A DNA stretch of 7,751 nt, from positions 1-7,751 of the forward strand of contig DLMI01000058.1 in assembly GCA_002478145.1 (NCBI GenBank), given 5' to 3'. Every line of letters begins with the position of its first letter. Position 1 is the first letter of the stretch. The position numbers and the translations under genes were made by a program. Positions 1-6,290 of the stretch are shown here, piece by piece. The DNA is from Acidobacteria bacterium UBA7540. Its GTDB lineage: Bacteria; Acidobacteriota; Terriglobia; UBA7540. Below the pieces are notes generated by a model that did no database searches, had not been told where the DNA came from, and saw only the letters and a list, made by a program, of their open reading frames with translations.

Positions 1-2504
1 AGACCGCTGATAGGCTCGTACTGCGACCAATCGATGTTGGCGTCGGGATGGCTCGCGGAGGAGTTGAGCGGAGCCAGTTGCACCGGGAAGTACTGGCTGC
101 CCTGACCGGTGGAAGCGGAAATGAACGGCGTGGCAAACAGCGGCGGAGTAGGGCTGGTATACGTGGTGCCGTAGGGCGCGTTCGCGCTGAGGACTCCGAT
201 GGTGAGAGCTTCAATGGCGGTGTAAAACGTGCCGAAGCCGGCACGCAGGCTGGTTTGGCCAGGACCTCCGAGCATCCTGCCGAAAACAGAATCCGAATCT
301 GCGCTGGGAGAATAGACAAGGCCTACGCGCGGCGCGAAATCTTTGTTGCCCGGCGGCGCCAGTGTGCGTGGGACTCCGGGATCGGTTGGGAAGAGAATTC
401 CTGCGGGCGCGGTTGGAAATACCACGGATTGTTTGCCCGGCTCCAAGGTCGCCACCTGATTGTATTTTTCGTACCAGGGTTCGATCCGGTCCCAGCGCAA
501 ACCATAATTCAGCGTGAGATTGGGACGCAGCCGCCAACTGTCCTGCGCGTAGAGGCCAAGATATTTGTTGCGTCCGTAAAAGGGTTGGAGCTGGCTCTGG
601 TTGTATTGGGTGGGAGCGCCGAGCAGGAAGTCGACGAAATCCGATCCGGTCTGGCTCCCGAAGAACAGGAAACTGCCGTTGAACTGAGCGATGGCGTGAG
701 TATTGACCTGGTCGTAATGGAATTCCCCGCCGGCCTTGATGGTGTGCGTGCCGACGACTTTGGAAAAATTGTCGAGCCACTGGAAGGTGTTGTTGCTCTG
801 CCTCAGCTCGTTGGTGTCGGTTCCGATGGAGTAGTTGTTGAAGACGACGTTCTCCAGACCCTCAGTTTGCGGCGAGAGAGGCACGATGCCCGGAGTGTTG
901 GGCCCGACCTGGAAACCCTGAGAGGCTAGGTTGACACCCACTCCACCCTGCGGACGCCCGAGGTCATTGGAGTCCCGCAGGTAACTGAAGCGGAATTCGT
1001 TGACCGCGGTTGCGCTCGGAGTCTTGGTGCTGCCCAGGTTGAGCAACTGAGCGCGGCCAAGATTCACTGCGTTGAAGCCCGGAACATTTGCTCCACCCTG
1101 CGCGGTGGGGTAAGGATTGTTCTGAGTGAAGTTGTCGAGGAAATAATAAGTGGAGATGAGACCCCATGGCGTGCTGGCATCCAGGCGGGCAGCGCCTTTA
1201 TTGTCATTGAGGGTCTGGTTATAGGCGGATGTGGAAAAAACATTGCCGGGCTGGTTCGGCGCGGGAATGTATTGCAACAGATGCTGCGCGGGAGCGGACC
1301 ACGCGCTGTTGGGGATTTGCAGCGTAGGAAGAACACATGCCGTGGTGCTGGTGGCGGAATAGTTTGTGTTCGTGCAGCCGGAAAAATAGTATGGCTCACC
1401 CACAGAAATTTGATACCCGAGGTTCTGAGAGAGCGCAGTGGCCCAAGCGGGACCGCTTACTGTCGTAACCAGGGAACTTGCCAGGTCTGCCAAATTGCCA
1501 GAGCGATCCTGGATTGAGGGCACCGGAATCAATCCGGTGTCTACACCTTGGGTTTGGCGCGTACCTTGATAATCAGAGTAGAAGAAAATTCTGTTTCGGG
1601 TCACTGGGCCGCCGAGAGTACCACCGAACTGATTCTGGTCAAAGGAACCACGGGAGGGGGAGAAGTAGTTACGCGCGTCGAGATTCGTGCTGCGCAGAAA
1701 TTCAAAAACGTCGCCGTGAAATGCGTTGCTGCCCGACTTGGTAATGACGTTGATCTGGCCACCACTGTATTCGCCATACTCCGCATCGAAATTGTTGGTG
1801 AGAATCCTGAACTCGGCGATGGAATCGAGATTGGGAATAATGGCCGTGCCCATGTTGACGTCTTCTTCCACATCGCTGCCATTCACCATGAAGCTGTTGG
1901 CGAATTCCCGTTGGCCATTGATGGAAATGTTGCCGGCGTTCAAGTCACCCGAGGGCGAGAAGGCGCTGGCACCGACATCCTGAACCGTGCTGGAGGTGAT
2001 GGACGTGGCGGGGGCAACGCCGGACTGAAGCGCGAGCAGATCGGTATAGCTGCGGCCATTCAGCGGGACGCCGGTCATCATTGAACCCGCAATGACCTCA
2101 CCCATCTGGGAACTGGAGGTTTCCACGTGCGCCGCGTTGTCGCTCACCGTGATGGCGTCAGTTCTCTCGCCGACCTGCAGCACAACATCCACGCGAAGCG
2201 CGCTGTTGGCGTCAAGCGCGATTCCGGTGCGGCGGTAGGCTTTGAAGCCAGGGTGGTTCACTTCGAGAACATAGTCAGCAATGGGGAGGACCGGGAACGT
2301 GTAAGTACCCCGCCCATCGGTGGTAGCAGATTGCCGAGCGCCGGTACCGGTATTGACCAAACTGACGGCTGATTGAGCAATTGCGGCACCCGATGGGTCC
2401 TTGATCGTGCCCGAGATACTGCCGCCGACTCCAGCCCAACTTGTCCCTAGCAAACCTAGGAGCAGGAACAGGCGAAGCAGCGACAACTGGGGAAAACTTC
2501 GCAT
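1..2504 (-). CDS. Oar-like TonB-dependent receptor, N-terminal 834 residues (C-terminus beyond left edge)
   Basis: One uninterrupted reading frame runs from an ATG at 2504 off the left edge. Residues 1-24 look like a signal peptide: an Arg near the N-terminus, a Leu-rich core, then a cut near SWA/GV. Residues 27-112 match a carboxypeptidase-regulatory-like beta-sandwich (GTIKDPSGAAI, TTDGRGTYTF, PGFKAY). Residues 117-270 resemble a TonB-receptor plug: PLNGRSYTDL at 147-156, INGQRE near 195, then NFDAEYGEYSGGQINVITKSGSN. The rest has barrel-like features (NQFGGTLGGPV, LYAQDSWRLRPNLTLNYGLRWD). Cys377 and Cys390 may form a loop disulfide. In this family the protein is an outer-membrane, TonB-energised transporter, often of about 1000-1200 residues, so a C-terminal barrel portion is missing here. 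The substrate cannot be read from sequence. A weak GAGA ribosome site precedes the ATG. It is divergent from a Fur-family gene, so metal-responsive control is plausible but inferred. Confidence 0.93.
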   Translation of the reverse strand, partial: MRSFPQLSLLRLFLLLGLLGTSWAGVGGSISGTIKDPSGAAIAQSAVSLVNTGTGARQSATTDGRGTYTFPVLPIADYVLEVNHPGFKAYRRTGIALDANSALRVDVVLQVGERTDAITVSDNAAHVETSSSQMGEVIAGSMMTGVPLNGRSYTDLLALQSGVAPATSITSSTVQDVGASAFSPSGDLNAGNISINGQREFANSFMVNGSDVEEDVNMGTAIIPNLDSIAEFRILTNNFDAEYGEYSGGQINVITKSGSNAFHGDVFEFLRSTNLDARNYFSPSRGSFDQNQFGGTLGGPVTRNRIFFYSDYQGTRQTQGVDTGLIPVPSIQDRSGNLADLASSLVTTVSGPAWATALSQNLGYQISVGEPYYFSGCTNTNYSATSTTACVLPTLQIPNSAWSAPAQHLLQYIPAPNQPGNVFSTSAYNQTLNDNKGAARLDASTPWGLISTYYFLDNFTQNNPYPTAQGGANVPGFNAVNLGRAQLLNLGSTKTPSATAVNEFRFSYLRDSNDLGRPQGGVGVNLASQGFQVGPNTPGIVPLSPQTEGLENVVFNNYSIGTDTNELRQSNNTFQWLDNFSKVVGTHTIKAGGEFHYDQVNTHAIAQFNGSFLFFGSQTGSDFVDFLLGAPTQYNQSQLQPFYGRNKYLGLYAQDSWRLRPNLTLNYGLRWDRIEPWYEKYNQVATLEPGKQSVVFPTAPAGILFPTDPGVPRTLAPPGNKDFAPRVGLVYSPSADSDSVFGRMLGGPGQTSLRAGFGTFYTAIEALTIGVLSANAPYGTTYTSPTPPLFATPFISASTGQGSQYFPVQLAPLNSSASHPDANIDWSQYEPISG

Positions 2505-2520
2505 GGTATTCTCGCGATTC

Positions 2521-2541
2521 AGTTGCAAACGAGTCGCAACT
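2521..2541. promoter_or_regulatory. Fur-like operator candidate A, proximal to the receptor gene
   Basis: This imperfect 21-base dyad has arms AGTTGC and GCAACT. Read on the minus strand it has the form TTGC-N9-GCAA (TTGCGAC, TCG, TTTGCAA), the spacing seen in several bacterial Fur boxes of the TTGCAAATGATTTGCAA kind. It lies 17-37 bases upstream of the receptor start and overlaps a possible minus-strand -10 element, TATAGT at 2544-2539. No convincing -35 was found at 16-18 bases from that element. Binding at this position would be expected to block transcription. The identity of the binding protein is inferred from the adjacent Fur-family gene. Confidence 0.5.
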
Positions 2542-2587
2542 ATAGTTACGATCAACCTCAGGCTTTCGTGGAATTGGATTGATCGCT

Positions 2588-2608
2588 AGTTGCAATTCAG
2601 TCGCATCT
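2588..2608. promoter_or_regulatory. Fur-like operator candidate B
   Basis: This second 21-base element has the same layout as the one 67 bases to its left: AGTTGCAA at the left end and AGTCGCA near the right end, closing with GCATCT instead of GCAACT. The two elements agree at most positions outside a central variable block. On the minus strand it reads TGCGAC-TGA-ATTGCAA, close to the first site. Two copies of an unusual element in one short divergent promoter region argue for a real operator rather than chance. The ligand protein is inferred. Confidence 0.45.
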
Positions 2609-2618
2609 AAGATATAAG

Positions 2619-2647
2619 CTTGACGGATTCGCCTATAAGCCGTCAAG
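2619..2647. repeat. Perfect 8-bp inverted repeat in the divergent promoter region
   Basis: The arms CTTGACGG (2619-2626) and CCGTCAAG (2640-2647) are exact reverse complements separated by 13 bases, so arm centres are 21 bp apart, about two helical turns. Each arm also contains TTGACG, five of six bases of a -35 hexamer, one facing each gene. It could be a second operator type or a pair of divergent -35 elements. Matching -10 boxes at 16-18 bases are poor on both strands, so its role is open. Confidence 0.45.
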
Positions 2648-2664
2648 AATCGGCAGAAGATTCC

Positions 2665-2693
2665 GTCGCAATACGCTTGCGACCAGTTGCGAC
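2665..2693. promoter_or_regulatory. Operator-like cluster of GTCGCAA/TTGCGAC units before the Fur-family gene
   Basis: A perfect inverted repeat, GTCGCAA (2665-2671) and TTGCGAC (2677-2683) around a five-base centre, is followed by another TTGCGAC at 2687-2693. The two TTGCGAC copies start exactly 10 bp apart, one helical turn. The same heptamer occurs in the receptor-proximal dyad (GTCGCAA at 2533-2539) and nearly so in the middle one (GTCGCAT at 2600-2606). The cluster ends 19 bases before the regulator's ATG, a position suited to autoregulation. Half-sites here point outward, unlike the TTGC-N9-GCAA arrangement of the other two sites. Confidence 0.5.
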
Positions 2694-2712
2694 AACATGA
2701 GGGACGGTTCCG

Positions 2713-3165
2713 ATGCCATTACCACAAACGGAAATGCCGGGCCGGTTGCAGGCCCACTTTGCGGAGCGCGGGATCAGGATGACCCAGCAGCGGCGGGCCA
2801 TTCTGCGCGTGATGGAGACCGCGACCAAACATCTGGACGCGGCCCAGCTTTTGCGCAAGGCCCAGAAGCTGGATGCCAGCGTCGACCGCAGCACGGTGTA
2901 CCGAACGCTGCAACTGCTAAAGCGCCATGGGCTGATTGACGAACTCGATCTAATGCACATCCACGGCGAGGGTCACTACTACGAGCGGAAGCTGAATCGG
3001 GATCACATCCACATGGCGTGTTTGCGTTGCGGCAAGATCATGGAATTCGTCAGCGATATTTTCGAGAAGCTGAAGGGACAGGTGGAGAAAGACTGCCGGT
3101 TCCGGATTGTGGTGTCGCGGTTGGAAATTGGTGGTTACTGCGCGGGGTGCCGAGGAGCCAAGTAG
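2713..3165 (+). CDS. Fur-family metal-responsive transcriptional regulator
   Basis: The 150-residue product has the normal length and order of the Fur superfamily. The N-terminal winged helix includes RMTQQRRAIL (22-31) and the recognition region DRSTVYRTLQLLKRHGLI (58-75). The C-terminal dimerisation domain has the ligand-rich segment DHIHMACLRCGKIMEF (97-112). Two CxxC pairs, C103/C106 and C143/C146, fit the structural zinc site. The family includes Fur (iron), Zur (zinc) and PerR (peroxide); the sequence alone does not settle which this is. The His usually found eight residues before the third Cys (as in SHRLELYGLC) aligns with Ser135 here, so one usual metal ligand seems absent. The ATG at 2713 is chosen because GAGGGA at 2699-2704 sits eight bases upstream; the ATG at 2698 is in another frame. 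It is divergent from the TonB receptor and probably cotranscribed with the acetyltransferase gene downstream. Confidence 0.92.
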   Translation: MPLPQTEMPGRLQAHFAERGIRMTQQRRAILRVMETATKHLDAAQLLRKAQKLDASVDRSTVYRTLQLLKRHGLIDELDLMHIHGEGHYYERKLNRDHIHMACLRCGKIMEFVSDIFEKLKGQVEKDCRFRIVVSRLEIGGYCAGCRGAK

Positions 3166-3183
3166 CCGTTTGGCGAATCATTG

Positions 3184-3705
3184 ATGGAAATTCGATTTCT
3201 TAATGCAAACGACGCGAGCAGGTACTGGAAGATCCGCCTCGAAGCACTCGAATGTGAACCGGAGGCGTTCGGAGCATCAGCGGAAGAACACCGCGCATCG
3301 ACTGTGGATGATGCGGCGGCGCGATTATCCTCCGATCCGGCGAACAATTTCGTTGTAGGCTCCTTTCTGGGCGAGCGGCTGGTAGGCACTGCCGGCTTCT
3401 TTCGTAACAAAGGTCTCAAGGAACGCCACAAGGGACACATCTGGGGCGTTTATGTGACGCGCGCGGCGCGGGGCAAGCGAGCCGGGCGGGATATGTTGCG
3501 AATGCTCTTGGAGCGCGCCATCAGTATTGAAGGGATTGAGCAGATCATGCTCTCGGTGGCCACCACTCAAGATGCCGCAGCCAGCCTGTATCGGTCACTA
3601 GGATTTGAGTCCTTCGGCTGCGAGCGCCGGGCGCTGAAGCTCGGCGACCGGTATGTTGACGAGGAGAACATGGTTCTATACCTTAAACCGCTCGCATCAA
3701 CATAA
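3184..3705 (+). CDS. GNAT-family N-acetyltransferase
   Basis: The 173-residue protein fits the single-domain GNAT fold. The N-terminal strand and helix are MEIRFLNANDASRYWKIRLEAL; a central hydrophobic strand (LVGTAGFF, 66-73) is followed by HIWGVYVTRAARGKRAGRDML (85-105), which contains the R-G-K-R-A-G form of the acetyl-CoA pyrophosphate-binding loop. The C-terminal part has ASLYRSLGFESFG (133-145), the usual helix-strand signature. GNAT enzymes transfer an acetyl group from acetyl-CoA to an amine; the acceptor, small molecule or protein, cannot be deduced here. The ATG at 3184 is preferred over an adjoining TTG at 3181; neither has a clear ribosome site. Only 18 bases separate it from the Fur-family stop codon and no terminator lies between, so cotranscription is likely. 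A functional tie to metal regulation is not evident from the sequence. Confidence 0.88.
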   Translation: MEIRFLNANDASRYWKIRLEALECEPEAFGASAEEHRASTVDDAAARLSSDPANNFVVGSFLGERLVGTAGFFRNKGLKERHKGHIWGVYVTRAARGKRAGRDMLRMLLERAISIEGIEQIMLSVATTQDAAASLYRSLGFESFGCERRALKLGDRYVDEENMVLYLKPLAST

Positions 3706-3741
3706 CCTTGGCGATCAGAATACGTAGGACCACCCGGCAAT

Positions 3742-3775
3742 AAAAAAGCGCCCCGGACTTTTCAGTCCAAGACGC
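3742..3775 (-). terminator. Rho-independent terminator for the minus-strand sigma/anti-sigma unit
   Basis: Read on the minus strand, GCGTCTTGGACT (3775-3764) and AGTCCGGGGCGC (3759-3748) pair over all 12 positions, four of them G-U, around a GAAA tetraloop, and are followed directly by TTTTTT (3747-3742). The G-U pairs become C-A mismatches on the plus strand, which shows the hairpin is built for minus-strand RNA. It lies about 190 bases past the anti-sigma stop codon, so that transcript would have a long 3' tail, or the hairpin ends a separate small RNA. Confidence 0.8.
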
Positions 3776-3781
3776 CTCGGC

Positions 3782-3838
3782 AGCCCTCCCCCAGAACTGC
3801 CAAACCACTTCTGGATGGTAGGATTGGGGCTTTTTCTT
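3782..3838 (+). terminator. Probable terminator for the plus-strand Fur-family/GNAT unit
   Basis: On the plus strand, AGCCC (3782-3786) can pair with GGGCT (3827-3831), and inside it CCAGAA (3791-3796) pairs with TTCTGG (3809-3814). A TTTTTCTT tract follows at 3831-3838. The two-part stem with an internal asymmetric loop is less ideal than the minus-strand hairpin next to it. Its position 76 bases after the acetyltransferase stop codon and its orientation fit termination of the plus-strand unit between convergent genes. Confidence 0.5.
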
Positions 3839-3963
3839 GTAAACGGCACTTTGGTAATTGGCTGTCAGCGGCTCATGCTCTGCTGTTGAAAGGTGCTTAT
3901 GTACGCGTGGCAAGACCACACTGGTCACAGCGCTGCGAGTAGATCTTCTCAGAGGGTGAGGAA

Positions 3964-5328
3964 TTACTGCTGCCTGTGCCAGGTTTGGCCGGCGTCGAAG
4001 GTGGTCCAGATTTCGCCGGTCGAGGTTGCAATTTTTCCATGCTGCGGATCAGAGAACTGGATGCTGGTAATGTCACCGGTAAGAACCATGCCGGCTTCAG
4101 AGGGGGCCACGAGACCCCAGCGATTGCCGCCATCCGAGCTGTGATACAAGGCGCCCCCGGAAGCGCCCGCCCAAACTTCAAGTCCACTTGCCGCCACGGC
4201 ACGGAATACGGAGCTGGAACTCGACGCAGCTTCGACTTTCTGATTCTTCTCCTGAGATCTACCCCGATCAGCCGTGCCGAGGGAGGTAGACGGGGCGACA
4301 TTCTCCCAAGTATGTCCTCCGTCGAAGGAACGCTGCAAGGCGCCAACAGGGGTCACGATCCAACGCGGCGACGCGCGGAGCATAAGTGTCTGCGAGGTTT
4401 GCAGAGGCATGCTGCCGGAAACAACCGTCGCCGCAGCCGCGCGATTGGACGCGGCTTGTGCAGGCACAGGATCTTTGGCTTTGACTACGTTGAGATCGGT
4501 AAACGCCCGGCCTTGAAGCGGCAAGTCAGCCTGATTCTGAGCGAGTTGGTTCTGACCGGTCGCGGCGGTTTCTGTGTTGAGTGCTGTAGCCTCGGCCTGC
4601 ACTTCAACCACCTGCGAAGCGGCGCCGACCTTAACCTGTTGGTGGATTTCGGGAGTTGGATTCCGCGGTTGACCAGGCGTAGTCGTTGGGCTTTCTGAGG
4701 CTTGCGCAAGAACTGAGTCACGGCGAGGCGAAGCTCCCTGTCCAGCTCCCGCGCCACCTGGCGGTTGAGCTAGGCGGTTGGGTTCGAGAGCAAGCTTGTG
4801 TGCGGTCAATATCGGAGGGCCCGGCGCGGCCAATTCCCTTCGCATCTCACTTTGCGGAACTGTTACCTGGCGGGAGGGCGATTGATGCAAAGCGGAAGGA
4901 CCTGGCGCGGCGTCCTTTCGTAGGAAGTTCGAGGCCACGCTCCTTGCCTGGTTGCGATGCGAGTATTGCAGAACCCCGACCGACGTGACGACGAGGATTC
5001 CCGCCGCCAGGGCTGCCCAACGAAGCGTGGGCCAGGTTAGCCAGCCGATTCGAGCGGCGCTGCCGGCACCGGGCAAGGCAACTCTCTCTGTCGCCGGCAA
5101 AGCAAGTGCGACTACATCTCGACAGTCGCCACAAGCCGCAAGGTGCTCCATCACGAGGGCGCGTTCGCGCCCATCAAGAGACTGCTCCGCGAACGCCGTG
5201 AGAAGATCGGCGTCGGGATGCGATTCTGCGGTTGCCGGGCGTTCCTGCAACCGCTTGATCACGAATTTGGGGACGCTGTGCATTTCGGTTTCTAAGTTTC
5301 CAACTACTAGCTTCTCGCTTTCGTTCAA
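3964..5328 (-). CDS. Membrane zinc-finger anti-sigma factor with TonB-plug-like segment and Asp-box repeats
   Basis: The 454-residue product combines parts not usually seen together. Residues 37-72 hold a ZAS/zf-HC2 anti-sigma motif, H62-x3-C66-x2-C69, expected to bind zinc and hold a sigma factor in the cytoplasm. One membrane helix follows at about 100-120, placing the rest in the periplasm. Residues 125-230 are rich in Pro, Ala, Gln and Ser, probably a flexible linker. Residues 235-285 (VVEVQAEATALNTETAA, then DLPLQGRAFTDL at 268-279) resemble the junction before the plug of Oar-like TonB receptors. Residues 330-454 contain three Asp-boxes (SFDGGHTW, SSDGGNRW, TFDAGQTW), as in Ycf48/BNR-type propellers, but too few for a full propeller. 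The TTG start is chosen because AGGAG lies seven bases upstream. It follows the sigma gene after four bases, so the two are probably coupled. The anti-sigma role is well supported; the role of the outer part is unknown. Confidence 0.9.
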   Translation of the reverse strand: MNESEKLVVGNLETEMHSVPKFVIKRLQERPATAESHPDADLLTAFAEQSLDGRERALVMEHLAACGDCRDVVALALPATERVALPGAGSAARIGWLTWPTLRWAALAAGILVVTSVGVLQYSHRNQARSVASNFLRKDAAPGPSALHQSPSRQVTVPQSEMRRELAAPGPPILTAHKLALEPNRLAQPPGGAGAGQGASPRRDSVLAQASESPTTTPGQPRNPTPEIHQQVKVGAASQVVEVQAEATALNTETAATGQNQLAQNQADLPLQGRAFTDLNVVKAKDPVPAQAASNRAAAATVVSGSMPLQTSQTLMLRASPRWIVTPVGALQRSFDGGHTWENVAPSTSLGTADRGRSQEKNQKVEAASSSSSVFRAVAASGLEVWAGASGGALYHSSDGGNRWGLVAPSEAGMVLTGDITSIQFSDPQHGKIATSTGEIWTTFDAGQTWHRQQ

Positions 5329-5332
5329 GACT

Positions 5333-6265
5333 TCACTCCTGACCCTCCCGGAGTGCCTCTACCCTTGTTTCTCTCTTTCTAGGGAACGCTGGCGACGACG
5401 ATTCTTGCGCCAGACTGCGACGAATATCCAATCTTAAGTCACGTACGTCAACCTCCAACGCTTCTTCGGCCTGGCGGCGAGCCATGCCCTGCTGAATCAT
5501 GTTAGCCAAGATTTTCTTGCGCAATGACTTGGCCAGCTTGTCCACTTTGCGGCTGATGGTGGACTCGTGTACCGCCAGCAGACGGGCGATTTCCGCCAGC
5601 GTCCGGCCGTCAAGAAAATACGCGGCCAGCACCATCCGTTCTTCGCTGGAGAGTGAAGCCAGGGCCGTGTTGGTGGCAGATTCCAGACGCGAGTCTGGGC
5701 ATGGAACCGGCTCGATCTCGGGAGCCGCGAACTGCGAGCCCTCTTCGCCTTCTTCGTCGAGGCTGATCAGACGCCTGGTGCGGCGGTAGCGATTCACGAA
5801 CTCTTGTGCAAGCACGGTGCGAAGCCAACCTTCGAGTGACCCGCGACCCGTGAAGGATGCCAGTTTGGAAACGCGCTCGCCATCGCGAGTAGTCGTGCCG
5901 TAGAGTTCGGCATAGAGTGTGTCGGCGAGATCGCGGGCGGCTGAGTCCTCGCGGGCGATGCGCAGGGCGCACTGATAAAGCTTTTCCCGGTAACGAATCA
6001 GGAAAAGTTCCCAGGCGGCATTGTGGCCCGCGGCGCAGGCTCTGGCGAGCGCGAGTTCCTCAACTCGCAGGCTTAGCAGAAAAGTGCGTGCCTCGGCTTG
6101 AGTGGCGCCCGTGGGCAGATACTTCATGGCCACGTCAGCCAGAATTTCGGCGAAGGATTCGCAGGCGAGACCGACTTTTTCGCAGCCGCTTCTATCGTGC
6201 ATCTCCGGCAGCAACTCGGAGAGTGCGGATTGCACTGGAGCGGATATTGGTTTGCCGGCGCGCAT
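5333..6265 (-). CDS. Sigma-70 family (ECF-like) RNA polymerase sigma factor
   Basis: The 310-residue protein has a sigma region 2 at about 72-165 (ALARACAAGHNAAWELFLIR, ARDLADTLYAELYG, GSLEGWLRTVLAQEFVNRYRR) and a region 4 at about 202-252, with helix-turn-helix RTLAEIARLLAVHESTISRKVDKL (221-244). No region 3 is visible, as in ECF sigma factors. It is longer than the usual 170-220 residues of that group: about 65 extra residues precede region 2 and about 58 follow region 4. The tail includes MARRQAEEALEVDVRDLRLDIRRSLAQE. It would direct polymerase to a set of promoters when released by the anti-sigma protein encoded four bases downstream. The ATG at 6265 has no nearby ribosome site; an in-frame TAG upstream limits any extension. 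An ECF-type promoter candidate lies 26 bases upstream, so the leader could be very short. The inducing signal is unknown. Confidence 0.92.
   Translation of the reverse strand: MRAGKPISAPVQSALSELLPEMHDRSGCEKVGLACESFAEILADVAMKYLPTGATQAEARTFLLSLRVEELALARACAAGHNAAWELFLIRYREKLYQCALRIAREDSAARDLADTLYAELYGTTTRDGERVSKLASFTGRGSLEGWLRTVLAQEFVNRYRRTRRLISLDEEGEEGSQFAAPEIEPVPCPDSRLESATNTALASLSSEERMVLAAYFLDGRTLAEIARLLAVHESTISRKVDKLAKSLRKKILANMIQQGMARRQAEEALEVDVRDLRLDIRRSLAQESSSPAFPRKRETRVEALREGQE
5336..5340 (-). promoter_or_regulatory. Ribosome binding site that decides the TTG start of the anti-sigma gene
   Basis: AGGAG, read on the minus strand, overlaps the last codons of the sigma gene and lies seven bases before the TTG at 5328-5326. 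The next in-frame ATG, at codon 16, has no comparable site. The placement suggests that ribosomes finishing the sigma factor restart on the anti-sigma gene, keeping the two products in balance. Confidence 0.65.
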
Positions 6266-6290
6266 GCAGAAGATGAAGAAAGTGCGAAGA

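Noticed and set aside
48..929. Plus-strand open frame of 293 codons
   Set aside because: It lies opposite the TonB-receptor frame, has no recognisable domain and an Arg/Glu/Gly-biased composition typical of an antisense frame; the minus-strand frame is continuous with clear receptor motifs.
1548..2084. Plus-strand open frame of 178 codons
   Set aside because: Antisense to the plug region of the receptor, with no family signature or ribosome site.
2697..2939. Alternative-frame gene starting at ATG 2698
   Set aside because: It overlaps the Fur-family gene in another frame and matches no family; GAGGGA is correctly placed for the ATG at 2713.
3683..3928. Minus-strand open frame of 81 codons across the convergent intergenic region
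   Set aside because: It spans both terminator hairpins and the end of the acetyltransferase gene and shows no domain.
3706..3963. Possible riboswitch or tRNA in the convergent region
   Set aside because: No cloverleaf or recognised riboswitch core was seen; the structures present are explained by two terminators and a short hairpin.
3976..4698. Plus-strand open frame of 240 codons
   Set aside because: Antisense to the periplasmic part of the anti-sigma gene, Arg-rich and without motifs; the minus-strand frame has Asp-box and zinc-finger motifs.
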